Of a stretch of 64,000 nt of DNA, positions 1 through 10,307 are shown piece after piece (positions within the stretch are counted from its first letter, which is position 1; every line of letters starts with the position of its first letter). A program made the translations under genes and the position numbers. This stretch comes from Cladorrhinum sp. PSN259 (taxonomy: Eukaryota; Ascomycota; Sordariomycetes; Sordariales; Podosporaceae): the NCBI GenBank assembly GCA_033725935.1, contig MU867118.1, forward strand, positions 1-64,000, written 5' to 3'. The notes beneath the pieces were generated by a model. That model saw only the letters and a list, made by a program, of their open reading frames with translations, had not been told where the DNA came from and made no database searches.

Positions 1-2
1 AA

Positions 3-320
3 GTGGGTGGTTCGGCACCAGCCACTTGCCCGGCACTTGTGGCTTGCCAGGCACCTGGAGCTTTCCTGGCACCTTATACTTTCCACACGTTAACATATAT
101 AAAACGTCCATTACTACTTAATGAGCTCGAGAACGCTATAGCTACGAGTCCGACGGAGATTCTCTTAGATATCTGCATGAGCTACACGGAATATCGCAAC
201 CGGAAGCCTAGTCTCGGTCACATGCATAACGTTCTCGGCATATTGTTAGATATAGTAGATAACGGATTGTATTTTATACACGAATTTATTAAGGACTATT
301 TCGAAGAGCGGTAACTATTG
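3..320 (+). pseudogene. NLR (NACHT-type STAND) C-terminal linker fragment
   Basis: An open stretch of about 103 codons whose second half resembles the winged-helix linker after NACHT domains in fungal NLRs. A segment beginning KRPLLLNELENA matches the usual 'RPLT-x-NEL-x-xA' element, and DNGLYFIHEFIKDYF matches the 'YFIHQS-x-KDYL' signature. No upstream NACHT is visible because the window starts here. The first 25 codons are built from a low-complexity GGCACTTG-type repeat and are probably not native. The frame ends at a TAA near 314, and beyond it the DNA is AT-rich with many stops. I infer a truncated, inactivated NLR fragment, but a chance open frame is possible. Confidence 0.4.
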
Positions 321-744
321 AATGATGCTTTAAGTGGTATAAGACCCTAGCTAGTCCTTGTATATGCCTCTATAGCGTACTTTGCCGTAGACGAATTGGG
401 GCATCAGTTACGGGATAAAGAAAAGCTTGTTAGGGAGTATTATTACAACCTGTACCGGGTAGGGTTCAGACTGCAAGGCAGTACGCCTGGGGTAATATAA
501 TAGGAGAATTGAAAGTTATAGGACGCTCTCAGACGGGGTTAATCATTATTAACTAATAGGTAGCTCTATAAACTCCTCTAGAGAGAAAGTATAAGATTAT
601 AAAGAAGATTATACATAATAAACGTTATATTACTTACGTAAGGAACTAAGTCCTTATAATAGGAAGTACCCGGCACTCCCTCTACTTATATTAAAGCTAT
701 CTACATATATTTTCTAGGTATTTTATACCTTACTCTATATACTC
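321..744. other. AT-rich decayed stretch, no gene seen
   Basis: AT-rich, stop-dense sequence rich in TA dinucleotides, as expected of RIP-altered DNA. It may continue the NLR fragment to the left, but no domain could be followed. Confidence 0.4.
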
Positions 745-843
745 TATCTGCTCTATAGTCTTGGCACAGATCACACAGAGCAACTCTCAGTGCTCTATCT
801 ACTCTATGGTCTTAGCACAGATTACATAGAGCAACTCTCTAAT
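745..843. repeat. two tandem 51-bp units
   Basis: A unit starting at 746 (atctgctctatagtc) recurs at 797 (atctactctatggtc), a period of 51 bp, and both units end in gagcaactctc. Most differences are C/T or G/A transitions, which fits RIP acting on a tandem duplication. The LINE remnant begins directly after it. Confidence 0.7.
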
Positions 844-2405
844 TGGTTTTCCCGGGACTTATGGGTCTTTCCATCCCTGGCCCAGTGATTGGCTATTGTC
901 CCCACAATGCCGTGCATTATAGTCCGTATGCGGGGAAGACTTACGCGCGAGGCGTAACACCGCTCTCACCAGTACTATTCCTACTATATATTACTAGCCT
1001 ATACGAAGCCTTAAAAGACAACCACCCACATATCAGCCTAGTAGGCTTCGCAGACGACACCAACCTCCTAGCCTTCGGCAAAAGCTCCGAATCTAACACA
1101 AAGCAACTAGAAGATGCCTGGAAGACTTACCTACAGTGGGCACGTACTAGGGGCATAGCCTTCAACGCAGCGAAGAGCGAGCTAATCCACTTCAACAAGG
1201 GCCGTAGGCAGTGGCCAAGGCTACTGCACCTAGCCAACCCTGCCGGGGCAAGACCTAGCCAACACTACCAAGCCAAGCCATAATACTATAAAGCCAGTAG
1301 GCTTAGCACGCTTCCTGGGGGTCTTCCTGGATTGGAGGCTCTCGTGGAAAGCCTACGGCTAAGCTGTAAACAAGAAGCTGAAAACGTAAGACTTCGCATT
1401 AGCCAGGCTAACCGGTAAAACCTGGGGGCCTAGCCTTACCCGCTGCAGAGAGGTATATACCAAGTATATTCGAAGTGCTATAGCCTACGGAGCCTCTAGC
1501 TTCCACACCCCCACGCCCCCAGCAGGCAAGCCCGCAGGACTAGTCAGGCACCTAACCAAGGCCCAGAACCGTAGCCTATAAGGCCACACCACTGCGTTAC
1601 TTAGAGGCCGAGACATGGGTGCTACTACTAGACTTATACTTTAATAAGCGGCTCGCAGACTTCGAAAACAGAATCCATAAACCAGTGACTGTGGCTAATA
1701 AGCTACCGAAAGCACCAGTGGTAATAGTATAAGAAGCCTGTAATAGGCTAGTCCTACGGGCATAGAGGAACCGGGCCAGGGCCCGAGGCCGTAAGCCTCT
1801 CCCTGGACCTATGGCACTAACGGCAGTAGAGAAGGCTGCGAGTATAATAGGGTCTTGGAAGGCTCTGAGTAAGAATAGGTGCGAAGGAGAGCGCTCTATG
1901 GAGGCCTTAGTAATGGAGTAGAAGGAACGGTGGAAGGACTAGATAGTAGGCAAGCCTCCGAGGCCGTCTAGGCTAGTGGACGAAAAAGGCCTAGAACTTA
2001 TAGACAAGGCCGTCTTCCGACGGTATGAAGGAATGACGAAAGCCTATAGCTCTCTCTTAATATAGGCCGGTATAGGAGCTATAGGGCTAAAAGACTTCCT
2101 TTTTCGGGCTCGTGTGCCGGGAATTACCACCCCTTACTGTATTTGCGGCTCCGGCCGTGAGTCGGTAGAATACCTAGTGGTATGGTGCCCAGACCTACCG
2201 AGACCAAGAACTTGGATGGTATCAGGGATCGATTCCCGCAGAGGCTTATAGTGGGCCCTGAAGGGTGGAAGCCCTGGGGCCGGAAAGCTTGTAAGGAAGG
2301 TTCTGACATGGCTGATGGATTCGGGCAAGCTTCTGAAATATAGCCTAGCTAGGAAGCTAGAGCTGGAATTAGAAGCAAGCTTAGGCATAGACCCTATAAT
2401 ATAGG
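843..2405 (+). pseudogene. LINE ORF2 (reverse transcriptase) remnant
   Basis: In one broken frame I read the RT motif GVTPLSPVLFLLYITSL (about 952-1005), the catalytic-site motif FADDTNLLAFG (about 1048-1080, FADD in place of YADD), and KSELIHF (about 1171). Next come the LINE segment GVFLDWRLSWKAYG, a stretch ending YIRSAIAYGASSFHTP, and an ETWV..LDLYFNKRLADF block. A C-terminal Cys-rich motif reads YCICGSGRESVEYLVVWC near 2138-2193. This order matches ORF2 of fungal Tad-like LINEs. Frequent in-frame stops after 1283 mean it is inactive. The start given is only the left limit of recognisable coding sequence. Confidence 0.8.
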
Positions 2406-2584
2406 GCGGCGATAACTCGGTTAGCTTCCTGTTATAACAGTATAATATGGATACGGGCCTAATACGGCCAATAGAAGGATTCTATAGTATAGATACGAGG
2501 TTTTTCAGCCGGCCTTTACGGTACGGTTTTCCTTGTGTAAATAGCAGTAGAGGGACCGATGAGCCCTGCCAAGGGCATAGCGGT

Positions 2585-2673
2585 GTACGAATAAATAATA
2601 TAATTGTATAATGATTATTCGGGTAATCTTTCTTCCGGTTATGCCCGATAACGCTCTGAATTAATAACGAAAG
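2585..2673 (+). repeat. LINE 3' tail shared with dispersed short repeats
   Basis: Contains attcgggtaatctttcttcc and ggttatgcccgataacgctc, then gaattaataacgaaag. The reverse complement of this block opens the repeats at 7585 and 26122, and the same orientation closes the repeat ending at 30836. Confidence 0.75.
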
Positions 2674-2815
2674 ACTTATTAATGTTTTCTATAATACGTA
2701 TTTGAATTCGCAAAATTAAAACAAGACTTCAATAACGACTTTCGCCCCCCCTCCCTCCTCCCTGCCCCCCCCCCCCCCCTCTTCCTCTTTTTTTTATAGC
2801 TCTTTTATAGAGATT

Positions 2816-4653
2816 TCAAGACTCGGCAGCATCCCTCCTTAAAATCTCATTCAACCCCTCCCTCCTCACGCAGTTCTCCAACTTAAAACTCGCCGCCAGC
2901 TCATCAAGCTCCTCAAGGCTCTTGTCCTTAAAGTAGCTCGCGTACTCCCAGCACAAGATCTCGCTCATCAGCGTTTCGCGAATGACTCGATGAATGTGTC
3001 CCTCAATCTTCCACACCTGCGGGTACCGCCGGTTGATAAACTCTGGAGGGATGGAGTCCTTAAAGTGCTGGATGACCGGCTCATAAATGTGACGGACGTG
3101 GGTATCATCTCGGCCCCTGATAGAAATTAGTAAAATAAAATAAAATAAGATAACATAAAAGCTGGACCGGTGAATGAGAAAAAGATGTACCATTTATCCA
3201 CACCTAGACGCTTCTTTTTCTCGAAGAAGGGCTTGAGCAGTTTTATATAAGGCGAATCCGGAGACGCGTGAACCATACCTGTTGGTGTTTAACCATAATG
3301 TTAGCTATGATATAAATAAAAGGAAAGAGAAAGAAAGATTGTTCGGACCTGACGAATGAATGAATTACATACCTTGAAACCCAATATCCTTATATAACCA
3401 GATATTCCAACTAATATTTTCAGCTCTATAAATCGACAGCTGTTCCCCGACGAGGTTATATCGTTCCTTATTTATCGTCTCGTGTTCGGAATCTTCGGGA
3501 CTCGCATAAACGGGGCCGAATTCGCCGTTCCAAATCTGCACCTCCCAGAAAAAAAGGTGTTAAAAATAAAAACAAATACAGAAATTGTTAGGCAAACCTC
3601 TGGGGCAAGATATATGCATAAATTAGGCGTTGAATATTTTTGTTTTTTTTTAAAAAAAAAAACTTACCGGAACCCCCCTTTCCTTCATGAAGCCAACCTT
3701 GGCCTCGTACGCCCTCCTCAGCTCCCTCTTCTGCTCGTCGGTGCCCTTGTACCTATCCCCGGCGGGGAAGCCAAAAAGAGCGTAGTCGTGAATCGCGTAG
3801 ACGCAGTTAGGTAGTATCTCTTTGAAACCCGAAAAGTCTAGCGAGAGGGTGTTGGCGTCTAAAAACAATATGTGGTCGGGGTCGACCTCCCGTATGGCCT
3901 TTTCGACCCGCTTGTACCAGCTCTGGAGGTTTACGTGGTCCGGGTCCGCCGGCTCGTTCATAGGGTTATACCCGGCCACCCACGTGTTTCCCTTATACCT
4001 CCTTGCTATCTCGGCCCACAAGTCAGTCATACTGTCCTGGAAAACCCTAAAATCCCAAAACAAGGCTTTGTGGATGCCCGAATCCGAGTGCCAGCCCGGG
4101 TTCTGCCCTCCGGGAAAAGTGTGCATGTCAATGATTGTGTACAAGCCCGCTGCGGAGCAGGAATCGATGATGCCGTCGAGGAGCTTGAACCCGGACGGCT
4201 TGACGACGCCCGGTTCGAGGTCGTCGAGGAAGTGGCGGTAGTTGAGCGGGATCCGGACGCAGTTCAGGCCCAGCGAAGCGAGAAATTCCGCGTCGAAAGG
4301 CGTGAAGAAGTATTCGAGGAACCTGTCGAAGAAGTGGTCGTATTTCTCCCGGCCAAGGACTTCCAACATCGCTTTGCGCATCTCGCATTCGTGGCCGGTG
4401 TAGCCCGTCACGAAGTGTTCCATGTTTGTGTGGCCGCCTGTTGCTGTCTTTTTTTTTTACCGTATTAGTGTGATGACGGCGTTGAAATTGCATATATGGT
4501 TAAGATATGATGGTGAGGTTTTGACCAGGTACTTGCCCCTTTTAGCATTACGGGATTGCCATCTGCGTCGACTATGGCGGTGCCTTGAACACGGAGGCAG
4601 GCTTTGGGAGCTACAGGGGCCATTTTGGGTGATGGAGAAACAAAAATTGGCAA
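2816..4653 (-). CDS. GH5 family glucan beta-glucosidase-like enzyme
   Basis: Predicted glycoside hydrolase family 5 enzyme acting on a beta-glucan; no signal peptide is evident, so a cytosolic form is possible. Five exons fit: 4533-4653, 3668-4443, 3373-3535, 3191-3278 and 2816-3116. They total 1449 nt (482 aa), with GT..AG ends and consistent phases. The acid/base Glu lies in GYNPMNEP (about E204) and the nucleophile Glu in WNGEFGPVY (about E304); the second becomes contiguous only after splicing exon 2 to exon 3. The N-terminus holds DADGNPVMLKGA followed by a GGHTNMEHF block, both typical of the family. A second Met (4623) gives a product 10 aa shorter. Exon 2 has two possible acceptors six bases apart (exon starts 4443 or 4437). 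It stands alone, with the LINE just beyond its 3' end. Exact substrate is inferred only. Confidence 0.85.
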
Positions 4654-5756
4654 CGTGATGAATTGACGGCAAGAGACAGAGATTGAGAATCGGTGGTAAT
4701 GGTAGGGTCAACTGAGTAATAAATAATGTTCGCCGGTTATCTTTAACCCCCTTCCCCCCCCCCCCCACCCCACCATGTTATTAGCCGATTCCCCGACCTA
4801 AGCGTTCAGCCATCAATGCACTCAAAGACATGCCCCACTCCCGACCCCGGCCTCCGACTCGGGACGGTTGCCGGTTCTGCCAGCTTCATCGAAAGTACGT
4901 TAAAAACAAAATATTTGCGCAAAAAGGACCTTACGTATATCTCCATACTAAAAACAAATTTTCAGCCTGTTCGTAGTCTCATGTTTAAACCTTCAACAAC
5001 CCTAACACCTTTGTAGCCCCATCCTTCACCATCTCATCTTCACTCATCACCGACTCTTGAATCATCCCATTAAGCTTTTTTACCACCTTCACATATTTTC
5101 TATCCTCGCCCCTCTAATCAGCTCCAACACCAACTCGACAACGAAATACTCCTTTAGAGTTAAGCTAAACGAAAAAATATCGATAACGACGAGATTTAGG
5201 ATCTGAACTACAGGTTAGACTTAATGACGATATGTTACACCCTGTGCGAAGCGCCCATCGTACGGGCCAGGATGCGGGGCATCGAGAGGTCCACAAAACG
5301 CTCATTGGTCTAAGGATGAAAGGACCCATAAGTCCCTAACAACCAATCAAGAAGCTGCTCCGTATGATCTGTAGCCAAGACACAGAGCACACAGAGTAAA
5401 GTATAAGGTACTTCTGAATACACATGTAGATAGCTTCACTATAAGTAGGGGAGCGCTGGGCGCTTCCCATCGTGAGTACTTGGCTCCCTTTATGGGTGCC
5501 GGACTGGACCTGCTACTCCAAGACGTTACCATTTCTGCATTAACCGGCGTACCGATAGGCTCACGACTTTGCCTACGGATACGCTCACCGGTTCCAACCT
5601 ACTTTCCGCGAGGAATCGAACTCGGAGCCACGGGTCGTCGCAGCCAAGGTTGGATCCATTCGGGCCGTTTCAGCCTTATGCCGCCGGGGAACAAGGAAGA
5701 TCAAGTTAGACCGTGATTATGACTGGGCTTAGAGCCGGGGGGCAGTCGAGAGTGCG
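4654..5756. other. intergenic, no gene seen
   Basis: Contains a short C tract near 4757, which could be part of the GH5 promoter side, and otherwise unique sequence with scattered stops. No domain, tRNA or repeat was recognised. Confidence 0.5.
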
Positions 5757-6345
5757 ATGGTATACTTGAAATGGGTAGAAATGGCCTCCTCTGCTAACAT
5801 GAATCGAGCACTCGGTTTGGCAGCGAATCTCGACGGGAAGAGACTAACGGTTGCCCCCCTTCACGAGCTGCTCGTTGCCCTGACTGCCGAAGCGAATAAT
5901 GTGGATACGGAAGATGCGCGGGATTCGTTCGCCCACTGGCTATTTTGGTATAATATCCACACTTTAATATTCCGGCTAGGTCTCTATAGGATCTATTCAA
6001 AGCTTCATAACTGTTTCTTTCTTATTCTTAGCATTCTCCTGACGCTTATAGGGAAGCTGCCGCTTCACCTGCCGCCTAGTTACCAGTACGCCCATAACCG
6101 CCGGCTCAGCTCATCTCATAATAATCATCTAGTCCTTGCTCCTGGCCGAACTAAGCCCGGTGATATCATCGTGTTACTTTAGGGCGGGGATAGGCCTTTC
6201 ATCTTGAGGGATGTGCGAGGTGCGCTAACTAGGACGATGAAGCTAATAGGCGAGGCATGCTTGCTAGCATTATATATAGATGGGGCTAAGGATGTGCTCA
6301 AGAGTGTCACGGAGGCGCCAGTGGAAATTTGGATTCGATGAAATA
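5757..6345 (+). pseudogene. HET-domain protein C-terminal remnant
   Basis: The frame reading through RRLSSSHNNHLVLAPG and TKPGDIIVLL, then a TAG stop at 6180-6182, then GGDRPFILRDVRG and LIGEACLLALYIDG, is the conserved C-terminal end of heterokaryon incompatibility (HET) proteins. That end normally reads 'G-x-L-x-LAP-x-x-x-x-GD-x-I-x-VL-x-GG-x-x-P-x-x-LR', followed by 'GE-x-Y-x-x-G'. The intact HET gene at 23202-25582 ends with the same arrangement. The TAG sits where a Trp or other residue is expected before the GG pair. Upstream coding-like sequence from 5757 is present, but the N-terminal HET core was not found. A truncated, inactivated copy. Confidence 0.6.
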
Positions 6346-6977
6346 TGTGGTATTTATCATACGTCGCGGTGTAAGGGATCAAAGGTACAAAAGAAGAGTA
6401 TAACCGGTGGGTTAAAAAAGGGGTGAAAGAAATATGATAGAATAAGTCTGGATTTAATATTTATAAATAGGTTTAGTTGAGAGTTGCAACCTTAGAGATT
6501 GCCCCTTTTATAAGCATTCTCGTATTCAGTGCCCAAGACTTTCGTGCTAGTTAATACCATTGATAGAAATACATTCTCACCACTATATAAATGAACAGAC
6601 ATGCCGGTTCAAATGGTGGGAGACACGCAAATAGAATAGATTAAGAAGTACGTAAGAAAATCAAGTTTGTTTTATAAAGAGAAGATAGCTAATTTTTTTA
6701 GAAAGATTTTCTGCCCCGTTTATCACGCGTGTACAAAAAGTTTGCTTTGAAGCCAATCCAACAGTAAAAGAATCGAATACACCAGGTTTTCTTCAGCCCC
6801 CACAACCACGTAAAAATCTCAAGACAATCGTAACCGCAAAATGCCGTCTTGGCGTAGAGGCGTTTAAACCTGTACAAAGAAAGAGATATAAGACAACAAC
6901 AACAAGAGACAGTGCAGTAAGAAACCCTCAATACCACCCCTTCAAGTACATGCAGGACGTCGCCGGCAGCTCGCTAG
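6346..6977. other. intergenic, no gene seen
   Basis: AT-rich sequence holding the presumed 3' flank of the small secreted-protein gene. No supported gene. Confidence 0.5.
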
Positions 6978-7307
6978 TTAGCGGCAATCGATTTTGTACG
7001 AGTTGACCTTGTTCTTAGACGCTGAAGAGAAGGCCGGGATATTCCAGCTAGCATAGTTGCTATCGCCCAGCGGATTTCCTGAGCAGTCGCCGCTGTCGTA
7101 AAGCCTGATTCTGCATGATGTCCAGCCATTGCTGTGATCCCAATGCATGCTCTGGGCCTTGTTAACGTTGCTGCCAAGGTTCTTGCAGGGCTGCGACAAA
7201 GTGCCCTGTCGAGAGTGAATGATATTCTGATAACGTTCCTTGTCGTAGAGCTGGAGAGACCAGGCTGAGGTAAGGGGAAGACTGGCGAAGAGATAAGCGA
7301 ACTTCAT
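6978..7307 (-). CDS. small secreted cysteine-containing protein
   Basis: A single-exon frame of 109 aa. It starts MKFAYLFASLPLTSAWS, a convincing signal peptide with cleavage expected near residues 15-18. The mature part of about 92 aa has four cysteines (41, 65, 75, 108), compatible with two disulfides, and aromatic/Gly-rich patches such as GWTSCRIRLYDSGDCSGNPLG. The layout suggests a compact beta-rich extracellular protein. I do not recognise the family; size and location beside transposon remnants fit an effector-like or antimicrobial protein, but that is inference. The frame is intact although its neighbours are decayed. The cytosine-rich 5' flank was not resolved into promoter elements. 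Confidence 0.7.
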   Translation of the reverse strand: MKFAYLFASLPLTSAWSLQLYDKERYQNIIHSRQGTLSQPCKNLGSNVNKAQSMHWDHSNGWTSCRIRLYDSGDCSGNPLGDSNYASWNIPAFSSASKNKVNSYKIDCR

Positions 7308-7584
7308 TTTTGCTGTCGGAAAGGATTCGTAATCAGACGGGAGATAGTGTTAATGTTTAAGGATGGTCGTAACAGGTAGCTGTTTTGTAGATGGATTCAG
7401 GTAGCTGATTAAAGCGATGGGGATTTAGAAGCTTGTCTGTTGTGTAGACTACATTGCAGTTTTGAACGGGAGCGTCGGTCTTCTTTATAGACGTCCTGGC
7501 GACCTTGCCTAGCCTTTCTTCGGAACAATAAACTCTCTACATCAATCAGCCTCGGGGAAACCCTCTGTGGCGATGCATCTAGAT

Positions 7585-7825
7585 CTTCTTTATTAATTCA
7601 GAGCGTTATCGGGCATAACCGGAAGAAAAAATAACCCGAATAATAATGAAATAATTATATATAGCATGGCTCGATTGATAAGGCACGACTCGGTCGCAGG
7701 CGCCACGACAACGCCCATAACCAAGATCTTGCGATAACTTTAATTATCGCCAGATGTAGTAATAAGGCCAGCTGCCAGGGCATATGCCCTGGGCGCACTT
7801 AATTAAGAATTATTAGGCAACCTTC
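7585..7825 (-). repeat. short LINE-tailed repeat, copy at 7.6 kb
   Basis: About 240 bp matching 26122-26364 almost throughout. Shared blocks include ggctcgattgataaggcac, gtcgcaggcgccacgacaac, aaggccagctgccagggcat and ttaggcaacctt. In the minus orientation its 3' end is the LINE tail (cggttatgcccgataacgct). C/T and G/A differences from the other copies fit RIP. Confidence 0.75.
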
Positions 7826-8561
7826 TATTATATATCCAGGCCTCTATCTATCTTCTTCCTACCTATCTTCTTCCTTTTATAATATACTTAAATTTCCGGG
7901 CAAGCAAATACTAGTAAGTCCTATATTCGTAAGAGGGCTTATCCCCGTTAGCTAATAGAACTCTACCTTATAGTCCGAACCCTACGAGTAAAAAAGAACC
8001 CTCCTAATACTATTCCAGTACTTTAGTAAGGCACTGCAACCCGATTCCGATACCTTTATAAAGCTAATTATATTAGATACCTTCTAAAAAGAATAAGAAT
8101 AATAGCAATGGTAACAAACGCCATTTAAAGGCACCTAGATATTATCTTGTATATTAGATAAAGGAAAATATGGTTTTTAAACGGTTATAATTCCTTACCT
8201 AAGACCTTAAAAAATCCAAGTAAAGCCTTAAGACGTTAGCTTATAATATAATCTAAAATAAAGACTTAGAAGTCTCCGAATCGATAAATAAAATATATTT
8301 AGCCTATCTTTTAGCCTTTGCTTGGATCGCTTGGGAATAAGAATCCTATTTAAACTAAAGATTAGAATTCGGAGAGAGGGTTAAAGACAAGGAGCTGAAC
8401 TCCGAAGACAAGCAGCTTTTGCATATTTATATTCAGAAGATAAAAGATCCCGATTTAAATCTGAAAGGATCGTGGGAGAAGGTGGTTAATAAAGCTAGAA
8501 AGTTAGCTGCCTAATTAATCGATTGTGTGTGTATAATCAATAGGCTCCCTCGAAGAGGGCT
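7826..8561. other. RIP-like AT-rich DNA, decayed element interior
   Basis: Strongly AT-rich with many TA steps. A coding-like run on the + strand near 8365-8513 (ERVKDKELNSEDKQLL, then IKDPDLNLKGSWEKVV) ends at a TAA. Family not recognised; it probably belongs to a degraded transposable element. Confidence 0.4.
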
Positions 8562-8589
8562 ATCCCTACTGTCATTTGACAGTAGGGAT
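8562..8589. repeat. perfect inverted repeat, 13-bp arms
   Basis: atccctactgtca, a two-base spacer tt, then its exact reverse complement tgacagtagggat. It lies two bases before the right-hand 13-bp direct repeat. It could be the end of an inserted element or a stem-loop. Confidence 0.7.
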
Positions 8590-8678
8590 GGATGCATCTA
8601 GATTCGATAAGCGGAAATCATCACGCGTCTCAGGTGGTTCCTCTCAGGATATTTTTTTATTAGCAACGCGTCCTGAGG

Positions 8679-8870
8679 AATTCGGTGAGTATTGCAGGTT
8701 GCTTATTCTGACCGCTGAAGAATTCCTGCTTATGATTCGGTCGTCTATCCCGTCATTTCAATTCGGTGAATTATTGCAGGCTGCTTATTCTGACCGCTGA
8801 AGAATTACTGTTTATATCTCGTAACTTTAATTCAGTTAGTATTACAGGTTGCTAGTTCTAATTGGATTGT
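8679..8870. repeat. three imperfect direct repeats
   Basis: A block starting aattcggtgagtattgcagg at 8679 recurs at 8760 (81 bp on) and, more diverged, at 8829 (69 bp on). The first two also share gcttattctgaccgctgaag. It looks like a decayed minisatellite or element subterminal repeats. Confidence 0.6.
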
Positions 8871-9604
8871 GAAACTCATTATTTGAATTCATATAATATT
8901 CACTGATGACACGACGCATCGTGCGCGCCTCATTAGCTAGCAACAAGATGCAGCGTCACGACTCACCGGCCGCTTACTTTCACTGTAAGCAGCTAGGAAG
9001 AGAAGCGGATTAGCCCACCCACAAAGTGCTGGGAAATCTTAAGGCTCTTTCCATTTGGGCTATCGAGAAGCTCCCGCGCGCCTTAGAGAGTTGTTTGCAG
9101 CCCCTAGAATGCCCTCTGCAGTCGCTCAATATCCGTTTAGCATTCTAAACGGCATCACCTAAACTTGCATTTATGACTACGAATGCCACTTCTTTTCCAA
9201 GCGGCGCAGTTGAAGGTGTTTCAATTGCAATCTAGACTCCAGGGTACGAATTTTGCATCATTTTCGATAATTATATCACCCAAGCCACGCGCCGAGAACG
9301 TTGCAGGACTCTGGTTCGCTGGTGCGAACTTTCAGCTAAAAACACAGCCGCACCCTATATATATTTCAAGCCCCTCTCAACTGCGATCGATATAACCTCT
9401 ATAAACATTACTCCATCTTCACCCGAACTCCGCGTCGTTGCCAGCAACTCATCACGGTACGCAAACACAACCCTGCATGACACCATGGGATCTCTACCGG
9501 CAATCCGCGCACGCGAACAGTAATAATCACAGACAAATGCCTACGCATCGTAGTCCAATCTGCTTATCTATCTTGCTATCAACGCCATCGCTACAGCGAT
9601 ACTC
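8871..9604. other. intergenic, no gene seen
   Basis: Mixed-composition sequence without a recognisable coding domain or RNA gene. Confidence 0.4.
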
Positions 9605-10080
9605 TTGTCATCCAACTTTTTTATGCAAGTCCTTGTCGCACCTACGCGAAACGAGGTCAACAAGGCTCAGGCAAAAGGAAAATGGCCGGAGATTGGTATG
9701 CAGTCATGGAGGAACGTTCCCCCCCCCTCGAAGCAATCTTGCGATCTAGCTCCTCTTTGCATTGAGCTCCGGTCCACTTTATCTCCTATTAAGCGGATAT
9801 GTGACTCAGTTAAAGGCATCAACTGACTTTCTCCTGGTCGTTGTAGCAAAGTCATTACTTCGCGGTGCTCATTTGAGGTGCCATCAATCGCGGAAGCACC
9901 AGCTGCAGTGGATAGGAGGCTTGAACGACCACTTCAGAATATCTCAGCTTCAATCGACAGGAACCCCAATACCCAACATACCGAATGCCCATCGCGAAAA
10001 AGGGATATACAACCTAAGCCTTGGAGAGCGGTGCAGGCCAGGTAATCAGGAAATTGCCTTAGATGACAGTCATTCCAGGT
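9605..10080 (+). other. coding-like tract, unrecognised gene remnant
   Basis: One frame is open from about 9605 to 10065 except for a single TGA at 9827-9829. Composition is protein-like, with pieces such as IELRSTLSPIKRICDSVKG and EAPAAVDRRLERPLQNIS. No family recognised and no convincing start or splice sites. It may be a decayed exon or chance. Confidence 0.2.
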
Positions 10081-10307
10081 GACGAAAGGGAACTTGGTAA
10101 ACCTATGAGGAGTACGGCAGCACGTGTTTACATGTAAGCATCAACACCAAATAAAGTCTGGAACAGCGTACATCATGATGCGTGGTCTAATAGTAACAAC
10201 AATCAATTGATAATCTAGTTTCGACACGAGAAGTAAGGGCAGCAAAGGCCACTTCATAAAAGAAACGAAGACATAACTTGTAACAAAGGCAACCGGACCA
10301 GTTCAAG

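Larger units (their letters stand above)
843..2673 (+). mobile_element. 5'-truncated, RIP-degraded Tad/I-type LINE
   Basis: Non-LTR retrotransposon remnant. It starts inside the reverse-transcriptase domain, continues through the region after RT and the C-terminal cysteine motif, and ends in an AT-rich 3' tail (about 2585-2673). The 5' half (ORF1, endonuclease, early RT) is missing, as is usual for LINE copies. Many in-frame TAA/TAG codons stand where CAA/CAG would be expected, the typical RIP outcome. The last ~80 bp recur in the short repeats at 7585, 26122 and 30605, so this family probably supplied their retrotransposition machinery. No poly-A tail or target duplication was identified for this copy. 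Confidence 0.8.
7572..8603. repeat. 13-bp direct repeats bounding a ~1 kb insertion-like segment
   Basis: gatgcatctagat occurs at 7572-7584 and again at 8591-8603. The left copy is followed at once by cttctttattaattcagag, the conserved terminus of the short repeat family. This is the arrangement seen at the 14-bp duplication around 26122-26364. It suggests a target-site duplication around a 1006-bp element or nested elements. Confidence 0.55.

Noticed and set aside
5590..5640. tRNA-like T-loop on the minus strand (gagttcgattcctc)
   Set aside because: No matching acceptor stem, D-arm or anticodon arm at tRNA spacing could be built; treated as chance.
8679..8870. CRISPR-like repeat array
   Set aside because: Only three diverged units with unequal spacing in a eukaryotic genome; no relation to CRISPR.
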